From Bacteroidales bacterium (lineage in GTDB: Bacteria > Bacteroidota > Bacteroidia > Bacteroidales > P3): a DNA stretch of 64,000 bases. The notes beneath the pieces are model-generated. The model was not told where the DNA came from, did no database searches, and saw nothing but the letters and a program-made list of their open reading frames with translations. The position numbers and the translations under genes are program-made. This document shows, piece after piece, positions 46,592 through 54,154 of the stretch; position 1 is the stretch's first letter; every line of letters starts with the position of its first letter. Location of the stretch: assembly GCA_017934545.1 (NCBI GenBank), contig JAGBJI010000001.1, forward strand, positions 219,109 through 283,108, given 5' to 3'.

Positions 46592-46723
46592 ATGTGTGCC
46601 GTTGTTTCGCAGTCCGATTATATTGTAACTAACGATAATCATTTTAAAGAGTTGAAAAAAGTGGATTTTCCTGCAATTAATGTTATTAGTTTGGAGGAAT
46701 TTGCGGATAAAATCAGTAAATAA
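46592..46723 (+). pseudogene. Remnant of a PIN-domain toxin (C-terminal 43 residues)
   Basis: The frame from ATG 46592 to TAA 46723 reads MCAVVSQSDYIVTNDNHF, then KELKKVDFPAINVISLEEF. This is the typical C-terminal end of PIN-family ribonuclease toxins (a.a.DyivT.D.hf..l....i.vis..eF), including the third acidic residue of the active site (TND). The first roughly 90-100 residues of a PIN domain are missing, with only 17 bases between this and the antitoxin-like gene, so a deletion is likely. Confidence 0.65.
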
Positions 46724-46747
46724 CAATTTAAAAACTTGAAATAAAAT

Positions 46748-48130
46748 ATGAAATTATTAGCACTGATGCTCTCGTTATCGTTTCTTGTGTTGATACATGA
46801 GGGAGGACATTTCTTTTTTGCAAGATTGTTTAAGACCAGAGTGGAGAAATTTTATTTGTTTTTCAATCCTTGGTTCTCTTTGTTGAGAGCTAAAAAGTAT
46901 GAAGGCAGATGGCATTTTTCTTTTTTCTCTGCTAAATCGCCCGAAGAGTTTGAAAAATACCCTGACAATACGGAATGGGGTATCGGATGGTTGCCTTTCG
47001 GCGGTTATTGCTCAATTGCTGGCATGATAGACGAAAACAACGCCGACGGAAGCAAACTTTCGCAAACCGTGCAGCCGTGGGAATATCGCAGCAAGAAGGC
47101 TTGGCAAAGGCTTTTGATAATCTCGGGCGGTGTGTTGGTGAATTTTATCGGTGCGTTGGTGATTTATTGTACCATAATGTTTACTTGGGGTACGGATACG
47201 CTGCCTTTGCAAAACGTTCCTTACGGTTACGATTACAACACCACTGCCCAGAAGTACGGATTCAGAAACGGCGATTATGTATTGTCCATTGACGGCAAGC
47301 AAATGTACGAAATGAAAGACGTAGTGTCGGAATTATTGCTTAACGGCGGAAAACAGGTGAAAGTATTGCGAGGACAGGACACCGTGATGATAAGTTTGAG
47401 CGATAAGTTCGCAAAAGAAATGGTTGGAGCGGGTGAAAAACAGTTCGCAGTGCCGAGATTTCCTTTTGTTATCGGAAGTTTTGCCGACAATTCGCTCGGT
47501 CAAAAAGCGGGATTGAGAGTTGGGGACAGTTTGGTGGCAATCAATGCCCAACCGACTACGTCGTTTTCGGAGTTTAAGGCAAAACTTGCCCGCTATGTCA
47601 ATGCTCCCGTGGTTATATCCTACTACCGCAACAATGTATTGGACTCCGTAAAAATCAACTTGGGAAAAGACGGGTTGATAGGTGCCGCTCCGAAGAATTT
47701 TTTAGCCGATGTAAAATACGACCATCACTCTTACAATTTGTTGCAATCCGTTCCGAAAGGTATATCCTACGGTGTGGAAACATTGGTGTCGTACGTAAAA
47801 CAGTTTAAAATAGTTTTCTCCAAAGAGGGTGCCTCACAGTTGGGCGGTTTCGGCTCAATAGGCAGTTTGTTCCCCGAAACATGGGATTGGCTGCGGTTTT
47901 GGACAATGACGGCATTTCTTTCCATCATTTTGGCATTTATGAACGTGCTGCCTATACCTGCATTGGACGGCGGCCATATAGTGTTCACGCTTTGGGAGAT
48001 GGTAACGGGCAGAAAACCGAGCGACAAATTCTTGGAAAAAGCCCAGATGGTAGGAATGATAATTCTGTTTGCACTGTTGATATATGCTAACGGCAACGAT
48101 TTGTTCCGTTGGCTTACGGGCAGGATGTAA
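46748..48130 (+). CDS. rseP: RIP metalloprotease RseP (site-2 protease)
   Basis: Membrane zinc protease that cleaves transmembrane anti-sigma factors and remnant signal peptides. 460 residues: N-terminal membrane helix with LIHEGGHFFFARLF (HExxH), GWLPFGGYCSIAGM, two PDZ-like regions (about 155-215 and 235-300), and the C-terminal LPIPALDGGHIVFTLWEMVTG helix that supplies the third zinc ligand. In Bacteroidota it usually follows dxr, as here once the decayed toxin pair is discounted. Confidence 0.95.
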   Translation: MKLLALMLSLSFLVLIHEGGHFFFARLFKTRVEKFYLFFNPWFSLLRAKKYEGRWHFSFFSAKSPEEFEKYPDNTEWGIGWLPFGGYCSIAGMIDENNADGSKLSQTVQPWEYRSKKAWQRLLIISGGVLVNFIGALVIYCTIMFTWGTDTLPLQNVPYGYDYNTTAQKYGFRNGDYVLSIDGKQMYEMKDVVSELLLNGGKQVKVLRGQDTVMISLSDKFAKEMVGAGEKQFAVPRFPFVIGSFADNSLGQKAGLRVGDSLVAINAQPTTSFSEFKAKLARYVNAPVVISYYRNNVLDSVKINLGKDGLIGAAPKNFLADVKYDHHSYNLLQSVPKGISYGVETLVSYVKQFKIVFSKEGASQLGGFGSIGSLFPETWDWLRFWTMTAFLSIILAFMNVLPIPALDGGHIVFTLWEMVTGRKPSDKFLEKAQMVGMIILFALLIYANGNDLFRWLTGRM

Positions 48131-48151
48131 GAAAAATACAACGCCTTACGC

Positions 48152-48184
48152 AAAACCCTTTCCGCCTCAAGCGGAAAGGGTTTT
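48152..48184 (+). terminator. Terminator after rseP
   Basis: AAAACCCTTTCCGC (48152-48165) pairs perfectly with GCGGAAAGGGTTTT (48171-48184), loop CTCAA. Confidence 0.92.
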
Positions 48185-48188
48185 GCCT

Positions 48189-48285
48189 TTTCTGAAAGTA
48201 ATTCTGAAAAAACTACATTTTTTCACTCAAAAAAATAGGTTTTTTGCTTCAAAAAATCAGATTTTTTTAAGATTACTTTCAGAAG
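48189..48285. repeat. 22-bp palindrome train 7 (TAGG type)
   Basis: Five in-phase units: TTTCTGAAA (centre about 48193), then A/T-tract units with cores CTACA (48215), TAGG (48237) and TCAGA (48259), then CTTTCAGAAG (48281). The ends form a 13-bp perfect inverted repeat (TTCTGAAAGTAAT, 48190-48202, with 48272-48284). Core and right flank match train 2. Located between convergent rseP and the T9SS cargo gene. Confidence 0.78.
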
Positions 48286-48595
48286 GGGCGGTAACCGAAT
48301 GCGAAAGGGCGGCAGTATAATCGCAAAGGGCGGTGAAAGGGAGTATTAAAAGTACAATATATTGCGTAATTGCAGTGGGGTGTTGCGTTGAAATGACAAC
48401 AAATTGCGTCTTTGACGGATGTATGTTGAGGTATTGTGATTTTTAACAGTGATGATACCTTGCGGAGTTGTAATAATAAAAACGGTTGATTGTATAAAAG
48501 CACGGGCAGGGAATAGTTTTAATTGCATAAGGAAGTAAAGGAAAACAACGGGACGGTGAAACAACTGCGTAAGTGTTTGTAAATACTAAAAAAAC
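48286..48595. other. Intergenic stretch without recognisable gene
   Basis: About 310 bases between train 7 and the next terminator. It begins with short GGGGCGG/AAGGGCGG motifs shared with the flank of train 2. No open frame with coding character, promoter or RNA gene was recognised. Confidence 0.5.
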
Positions 48596-48625
48596 AGAGC
48601 GGATAAACATTGGTTTATCCGCTCT
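48596..48625 (-). terminator. Terminator of the minus-strand T9SS cargo gene
   Basis: AGAGCGGATAAAC (48596-48608) pairs perfectly with GTTTATCCGCTCT (48613-48625). On the minus strand the stem is followed by a run of T residues. It lies 80 bases past the stop codon. Confidence 0.88.
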
Positions 48626-48704
48626 TTGTTCTTATCAAAACATGAAGATATCAGTGTTTTGATAAGTCTTTGATTATGTCTACAGGAGTTTTAAGTTTTC
48701 GTTT

Positions 48705-51497
48705 TTAACGTATAAGGGTCAGCGTTCCCTTTCGGTCGTATATTTTCGTAGAGCCGACGCGTTTGTACGACAAACGCCATACGTAAGTGCCGACAGGAAC
48801 GTCTTTGTCTTTATATGTTCCGTCCCAGCCAAGAGTTTCCGCTCCGCCGTCTTCTGAATGTTCGTACAGTTTTTTCTCGTACGAATACACTTTTTCGCCC
48901 CAACGGTTGAATATGTTGAACACTACGTCTTGCAAATCGTTCTGTGTCATAAAGAAAAAGCGGTCATTGTCGCCGTCGTTGTCAGGTGAAAATGCGTTGG
49001 GTACCCAAACCGAGAACAATACAATCGGAACTGTGGTGTCGCCCGTTGACATACAGTTGAGTTCGTTGTACGATTCCAAATGTATGCTTGCCTCATCAAC
49101 GCTCATATCGTGGAATTGATAGTTGACGCTTTTGCCTGTCATCATTCCGCCGTCAGAAAACGACCATTTGGATGTATATGCGTTGGTTGACGAGTCTGTA
49201 ATCATCAGTATCGGGTTGTCAACGTCAATGTATGCAGGGTTGAACGCTATGTGTACTTCAGGGTATGGTATGACCGTAATCTTTATATTGGTTTTGGCAA
49301 CGCAACCGTTCTCACCGTAACCCGACATAGTGTAGTTGGTTGTTTGTTCAGGCTGAACCGTTACAGGCAGTTCGCTTTGTACGTCTTCTGTAAGCGTTGC
49401 GTCCGAAGGCGTTGCCTGCCATGAATAAGTGGCTGCTCCCTCGCCTGTAAGCGTAACCGATTGTCCCGGACATATCTTTTGTACGCTTGCACTCACTTTC
49501 GGTATCACCACTTTGACGTTTACGCTGTCCCAAGCAACGCAATGCTTGGTAGTTTCAGCCAAAATGTAAATGGTGGTGTCCTGTTTAACGGCGTCGTTGT
49601 ACACCGCAGGGTTTTTACCGTTACCTACAACCGAAGTCATTGAAGGACGTTGGAATGTCCATTTCATTCCCAATGTATATCCTCCTAAATCCGTTGCCGT
49701 AAGGTGAAGATTTTCGCCTATGCAAATCATGGAATCGCCCTCTATGTTGATGTCAGGGAAGGTTTGGATACGCACCGTGTCATAAGTCCATCTGTATGCG
49801 TTTCCGTCAGGGTTGGTTACTTTGACATGGAATACGGTGTCTTGGGTTATATGTTCTATTGTGAATGTCGTACCTGTGAAATACGGCGTTGCGGTTGCGG
49901 GGTTGTCGCCAGCATGATACCACTCGTATACAAAGTCTTCCGAATTGTAACCCGGCGAAGAGGCCGAAAACGTGGCTTCGGAGTTGACGCATACCGTGTC
50001 GGGTGAGGTTATCAAAAGCGTAGGCCGCACTGCAATGTGAATGTTTATGGAATCCTCTTTGGTACATGTCAAATCGTCGGTCAGAGTTATGGCATGGGCG
50101 GTACGGAAATATGTATAATCGCCCGCAGCATAGACATGGAAGATGGTGTCAGGGATATTTGTCGTGGTGTTGTACGAAACGCGTGTTTTTTCTTCATCAC
50201 CTTTTATTTCGTAAACCCATTTGCTTTGCTCGTTGAGCGAAAGTTCCAACGAGTCACCGTCACCGAAATCTATCATCTGCCAATCCAACGGGAAGTCATC
50301 GGTACGTTGCTTGACGTCGGAGAACAAAAAGCCCACTTCGTCTTTAGGATTTTCGGGGTCAACGGGGATATAACCGTTGAGTTTTTGCCCCGTGAAGTCG
50401 GGACGCATATCGTTGACCGTCGCAGGAATGAAAACCACGCACGCAGGTGCAGGATTTGCGTCCCAGCTTACGTGTTGCGTAGGAGCGGTAAGCTTAACGG
50501 CGTAGAACTTTTGGTTGTCATCGCCCATCATTTCGTTGGTTATGGCAAGTATACTGTCGCTGCTGATGATTGGAGCGGTAGAATACCAACCCTCCAATGT
50601 GGATTGCACCAAAGTGGAGTACGGAATGGAGAACCATTCATACTTGTCGAATCCTGCAGGGGCTTCTGCCGTGGTCACCGTGTCGCCTTCGCCCGCACAG
50701 CCTGATACGTTTATTGAAGGCGGTTCGCATTTGCAGGTCATGTATCCGTAGCCTCCGTGACCGCTCCATGAGCAATCGGAGATTCTGATACGGATTTTGA
50801 CGTCCTGATTTATAAAGTTCATCAAGTTTACTTTGATTTGCTGCCAATCGCAATACACCCAACCCGGAACTCCGCTGTACCATCCTTTAGGCAAATTGGA
50901 CGTAGAAACGTCGCCGCACATCTGAAAGAATGTACAAGGCATAACCAAGTTGTCGTCTTCGTCCACAACGTCAATTTCGAACGCAGGGTTGACGAATTTA
51001 TTGCCTGCATGCGGTGCTTCAATAACTATGGCGTAGTTGAACGTAAGCAAACAGTTGTCAGCCGTTACGCTGAAATTGTAATACAACTGCGAACAATCGC
51101 CGCCTCCTGCTTCCGTTCCTATTCTTACCGAGCGCTCATAACCCAAGTCGGTAGGTATGGTTTTGAGTTTGTTGTTGCTCTTGGCGTCCATCTTTGTCTT
51201 ATCGGTTTGAATGATAAAACACTTTTCGCTGTTGTTATAATTAAATGTCGGTGTGGCTTCGGCAGGATTGTTCCAAGTTTTATCTATTGAGAAGTTAGGA
51301 CTAGTAGATGTTGAATTTTTGTAGCTGCCTGTTTGACCTACCCAGCCCGTAAAATCGGGCGGAGTGGTAGCCATAAAGCCCAAGTTGGCTCCTCCCGCAT
51401 AGTCAATCTCTTGTGTAAAAGCAAGATGGGGCGTTAGGAAGAAAACTATCGGCAACACCGCCGACAGAAATATGGTTTTGATGTCTGTGTATTTCAT
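48705..51497 (-). CDS. T9SS type B cargo protein, multi-domain
   Basis: 930-residue secreted protein. Signal peptide (VLPIVFFLTPHLAFTQ), an N-terminal beta-sandwich region with paired cysteines, several Ig/PKD-like modules (SYNTTTNIPDTIFHVYAAGD, ICPGQSVTLTGEGAATYSWQ), and a C-terminal gliding-motility-associated type B sorting domain (WVPNAFSPDNDGDNDRFFF, FNIFNRWGEKVYSYE, VPVGTYVWRLSYKR). Its sorting domain is more canonical than that of the 814-residue cargo at 37493-39937. Likely surface-attached or released; ligand unknown. Confidence 0.92.
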   Translation of the reverse strand: MKYTDIKTIFLSAVLPIVFFLTPHLAFTQEIDYAGGANLGFMATTPPDFTGWVGQTGSYKNSTSTSPNFSIDKTWNNPAEATPTFNYNNSEKCFIIQTDKTKMDAKSNNKLKTIPTDLGYERSVRIGTEAGGGDCSQLYYNFSVTADNCLLTFNYAIVIEAPHAGNKFVNPAFEIDVVDEDDNLVMPCTFFQMCGDVSTSNLPKGWYSGVPGWVYCDWQQIKVNLMNFINQDVKIRIRISDCSWSGHGGYGYMTCKCEPPSINVSGCAGEGDTVTTAEAPAGFDKYEWFSIPYSTLVQSTLEGWYSTAPIISSDSILAITNEMMGDDNQKFYAVKLTAPTQHVSWDANPAPACVVFIPATVNDMRPDFTGQKLNGYIPVDPENPKDEVGFLFSDVKQRTDDFPLDWQMIDFGDGDSLELSLNEQSKWVYEIKGDEEKTRVSYNTTTNIPDTIFHVYAAGDYTYFRTAHAITLTDDLTCTKEDSINIHIAVRPTLLITSPDTVCVNSEATFSASSPGYNSEDFVYEWYHAGDNPATATPYFTGTTFTIEHITQDTVFHVKVTNPDGNAYRWTYDTVRIQTFPDINIEGDSMICIGENLHLTATDLGGYTLGMKWTFQRPSMTSVVGNGKNPAVYNDAVKQDTTIYILAETTKHCVAWDSVNVKVVIPKVSASVQKICPGQSVTLTGEGAATYSWQATPSDATLTEDVQSELPVTVQPEQTTNYTMSGYGENGCVAKTNIKITVIPYPEVHIAFNPAYIDVDNPILMITDSSTNAYTSKWSFSDGGMMTGKSVNYQFHDMSVDEASIHLESYNELNCMSTGDTTVPIVLFSVWVPNAFSPDNDGDNDRFFFMTQNDLQDVVFNIFNRWGEKVYSYEKKLYEHSEDGGAETLGWDGTYKDKDVPVGTYVWRLSYKRVGSTKIYDRKGTLTLIR

Positions 51498-51550
51498 AAT
51501 ATGAACATATATTTGCGTTTAACCTATAATAATGACACCCGAACGGGGTA

Positions 51551-51673
51551 TTTTTTGCAAAAATAAAGATTTTTTTTCAAAAAACAATACATTTAAACCA
51601 TGCTTTGCAAAATTTTTTCTTCACTTCGTTTTTCTGCAAAACCGTCTTGCAACACTTGCAAAACGGTTTTGCA
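51551..51673. repeat. 22-bp palindrome train 8 (GCAAAACCGTTTTGC type)
   Basis: Two clear 17-bp units, TGCAAAACCGTCTTGCA at 51635 and TGCAAAACGGTTTTGCA at 51657, are 22 bp apart and share their core with train 1. Weaker A/T palindromes at about 51557 (TTTTTTGCAAAAA), 51579 and 51600 are in phase. The first of these overlaps the minus-strand -7 element TATTTTTG (51565 to 51558) of the T9SS cargo gene. Between thiF-like and cargo genes, both minus strand. Confidence 0.6.
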
Positions 51674-51731
51674 AAGTTGTAAAGCGTGAAAACTGTTCTT
51701 TGAAAGCAGTAAAAGATTGTGCGGCGTCTTC

Positions 51732-52454
51732 TTATCTGACGGGCAGGCGGAATTTGTGCGTTTGCAAAGTGAGCAAATCAATCATAAACAAGGTGTCCTT
51801 GAGAACCGTTCCCGTGTTTGTAATCATTTTAACCGCTTCATTGACCTGAAGCGATGCCACAACGGAGGGCAGAACCCCCATTACGCCTTTGTTGATATTG
51901 CCCTGCGATACAAGTTCTTTTTCGTTCGGATAGAGCGTACGGTAGGTTGCACAGGGTCGTTTGTAATTAAATACCGCCAATTGTCCCTTGGTGTCGCCGA
52001 TAGTTGCGTAGATAAACGGTTTGTTGAGCTTTACGCAGGTGTCGTTTATAAGATAGCGGGCAGTGTAATTGTCGGTGCAGTCCAGTACGATGTCATATCC
52101 CTGTATTATTTGCTCTGCGTTGTCCGGTGTTAAGAAGCAATGATAGGGTTCAAACTGCGTTTGTTTGTTAAGCCTTGACAACGTGCTGACGGCTAAATCC
52201 AATTTGCTTTGCCCTATTTCGTCTTCACGATAAAGCACTTGGCGTTGCAAATTGTGCAAACTTACCGTGTCTTTTTCCACAAGCCCTACGGTGCCAACTC
52301 CTGCGGCGGTCAGATAGAGCGAACTCACGCTCCCCAGGCCTCCTACGCCGACAACCAACACTTTGGAGCGGAGAAGTTTTATTTGGCCTATCTCTCCGAA
52401 AGAGGGAAGTATCAATTGACGTTGATACCTTTGCAATTCATAATCGGTTAACAT
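51732..52454 (-). CDS. ThiF/MoeB/HesA family adenylyltransferase
   Basis: An E1-like enzyme that adenylates the C-terminus of a small sulfur-carrier protein (ThiS or MoaD type). 240 residues: LQRYQRQLILPSFGEIGQIK, nucleotide loop VVGVGGLGSVSSLYL, LVEKDTVSLHNLQRQVLY and DIVLDCTDNYTARYLIN are conserved. The zinc-binding cysteine pairs are degraded: where gpCyrCLyP is usual, this protein has RPCATYRTLYP, and the C-terminus ends without CxxC. No sulfur-carrier gene is nearby, so the pathway (thiamine or molybdopterin) is open. Confidence 0.85.
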   Translation of the reverse strand: MLTDYELQRYQRQLILPSFGEIGQIKLLRSKVLVVGVGGLGSVSSLYLTAAGVGTVGLVEKDTVSLHNLQRQVLYREDEIGQSKLDLAVSTLSRLNKQTQFEPYHCFLTPDNAEQIIQGYDIVLDCTDNYTARYLINDTCVKLNKPFIYATIGDTKGQLAVFNYKRPCATYRTLYPNEKELVSQGNINKGVMGVLPSVVASLQVNEAVKMITNTGTVLKDTLFMIDLLTLQTHKFRLPVR

Positions 52455-52569
52455 ACTCCTATATATATTATATGTATAAAATGAAAAAATAGGTTTTGCA
52501 AAAATACGAATAATTTTCAGACTTAAACGCAGCGGATTGTGAAAACAATTTTGCCGAACGTTGTTTTAA

Positions 52570-52704
52570 TTTTGCCGAATCAGAAAACACTTCTGAAAAA
52601 AGCACTTTTTTTCACTGAAAAAACCTGCTTTTTTGATGCAAAAAACCACTTTTTTTACCCGAAAAAAAGTGGTTTTTTTATTTCTCTTTTCTGAATCGGC
52701 AAAA
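52570..52704. repeat. 22-bp palindrome train 9 (CCACTT type) with 18-bp terminal inverted repeats
   Basis: Cores GCAC, CCTGC, CCAC and GTGG are centred at about 52603, 52626, 52648 and 52670 inside A/T tracts, with CAGAAA and TTTCTG ends in phase. The last two units form a perfect 17-bp inverted repeat. The outer ends, TTTTGCCGAATCAGAAAA (52570-52587) and TTTTCTGAATCGGCAAAA (52687-52704), are inverted repeats with one mismatch. Located between divergent genes. Confidence 0.78.
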
Positions 52705-52764
52705 ATGTTTTCGCAAAAGGCATTTTTGTTTTGCCTTTCGGCTTTTGAAATATATTGGGTTAAA

Positions 52765-52798
52765 TTTGCGTGTATTACGTTTTTTTTCACTAACTTTG
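52765..52798 (+). promoter_or_regulatory. Promoter of envC
   Basis: TTTG at 52765-52768 and TAACTTTG at 52791-52798, 22 bases apart; the gene starts 26 bases further on. Confidence 0.7.
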
Positions 52799-52824
52799 CC
52801 CTTTGAACGTAAAAAAGCGTAAAA

Positions 52825-54117
52825 GTGAAGAAGTTAAAATATATACTTACGGTTTTCTTTACCCTTGCCGTTGCGTTGTCTTCAACGTTGCAGGTGCAGG
52901 GACAGAACAGGCAGAAACTTGAGAACGAAAAGGTCAAGCTGGAAAAAGAAATAGCGTCCATGAATGCTATTTTGAACGAAACAAAGAAGAAAAACAAGAT
53001 GTCCGCAACCGAATTGCAGATAATAAGAAAGAAAGTGGAACAGCGGCAACAGCTTGTCAATAACATAACTACCCAAGTCAATATGCTTAACTCGCAAATC
53101 CAAACCACACAGCAAAGCATAGGCGAGTCGTACCGCAACCTTGAGGTGATGAAACAAAACTATGCCCAGATGTTGCGTTATGCCCAAAAGAATAAATCGT
53201 CGGCCGACAGATTGTTGTTCATATTTTCAGCCAAAGATTACCACGAGGCATACCAACGGTATATGTTTTTCAGAAAGTTCGGTCAAATGCAGCGTCAACA
53301 GATGGCTATGATACAGCACAAAACCCAAGAGTTGAGCAATATGACGCAGGATTTGTTGGACAAAAAGAAGAGTCAAAGCACGTTGCTTAAGCAAGAACAG
53401 GCACACGCAGCCACTTTGCAAAAAGAAAAGCAACAACAGGAAAAAGTAGTGCGTGACATCAAAAGCAAGGAAAAGCAGATAGCCCAGCAAATACAGCAGG
53501 CACAGGCCAAGAAAAAGAAATTGCAACAACAGATAAACGCCCTTATCAACGCCGAAGTCAAAAAACAACAACAGATAGCAGCCAAACAAAAGGCGGCAAA
53601 CAATAAGACGGCGGCAAAAACCAATACATCCAATGCTTCAAATACCAAGCAGCAACCTGCCAAGGAGCAGTATGCCATGAGTGCAACTGCCAAAGAGGTG
53701 GAGATAAGCAAAGGATTTGAGGGCAACAAAGGCAGATTGCCGTGGCCGGTTGACAAAGGCGTTATAGTAAGCGGGTTCGGCAAGCACGAACATCCCGATG
53801 TTAAAGGAACGGAAATAGAAAACTTGGGCATAGACATAAGAACGACCAAGGGTTCGGCGGTGAAAAGTGTGTTTGAAGGGGTGGTTTGTGTGGCTTGCAA
53901 CGGTCCTAACGGTAAGAAATTGGTCATAATACGTCACGGCGATTACATGACGGTTTACACAAACATGGAAAGCGTATGCGTTTCGGACGGTACCAAGGTG
54001 ACAATGGGGCAGAAAATAGGCACCATATCAACCAACGAAAACGGACAAAGCGAGATGAATTTCCAAGTACGCAAAGGCGTGAAATGCCAAAACCCTGTTT
54101 TGTGGTTAAGAAGATAG
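52825..54117 (+). CDS. envC: Murein hydrolase activator EnvC-like (M23/LytM)
   Basis: Periplasmic activator of cell-division amidases. 430 residues starting at GTG (52825), which begins a signal peptide (KKLKYILTVFFTLAVALSS). Residues about 28-250 are a long coiled coil rich in Lys, Glu and Gln, followed by a low-complexity Ala/Lys/Asn linker and a C-terminal LytM domain (about 305-430; PWPVDKGVIVSGFGKHEHPD). The catalytic zinc motifs are degenerate: the HxGxD site reads ENLGIDI and the HxH-equivalent reads MTVYTNM, as expected of a non-catalytic activator. FtsEX is not in the window. Confidence 0.88.
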   Translation: MKKLKYILTVFFTLAVALSSTLQVQGQNRQKLENEKVKLEKEIASMNAILNETKKKNKMSATELQIIRKKVEQRQQLVNNITTQVNMLNSQIQTTQQSIGESYRNLEVMKQNYAQMLRYAQKNKSSADRLLFIFSAKDYHEAYQRYMFFRKFGQMQRQQMAMIQHKTQELSNMTQDLLDKKKSQSTLLKQEQAHAATLQKEKQQQEKVVRDIKSKEKQIAQQIQQAQAKKKKLQQQINALINAEVKKQQQIAAKQKAANNKTAAKTNTSNASNTKQQPAKEQYAMSATAKEVEISKGFEGNKGRLPWPVDKGVIVSGFGKHEHPDVKGTEIENLGIDIRTTKGSAVKSVFEGVVCVACNGPNGKKLVIIRHGDYMTVYTNMESVCVSDGTKVTMGQKIGTISTNENGQSEMNFQVRKGVKCQNPVLWLRR

Positions 54118-54154
54118 AAATCATAACTGTATAACATATAAAAACTATCAACCA

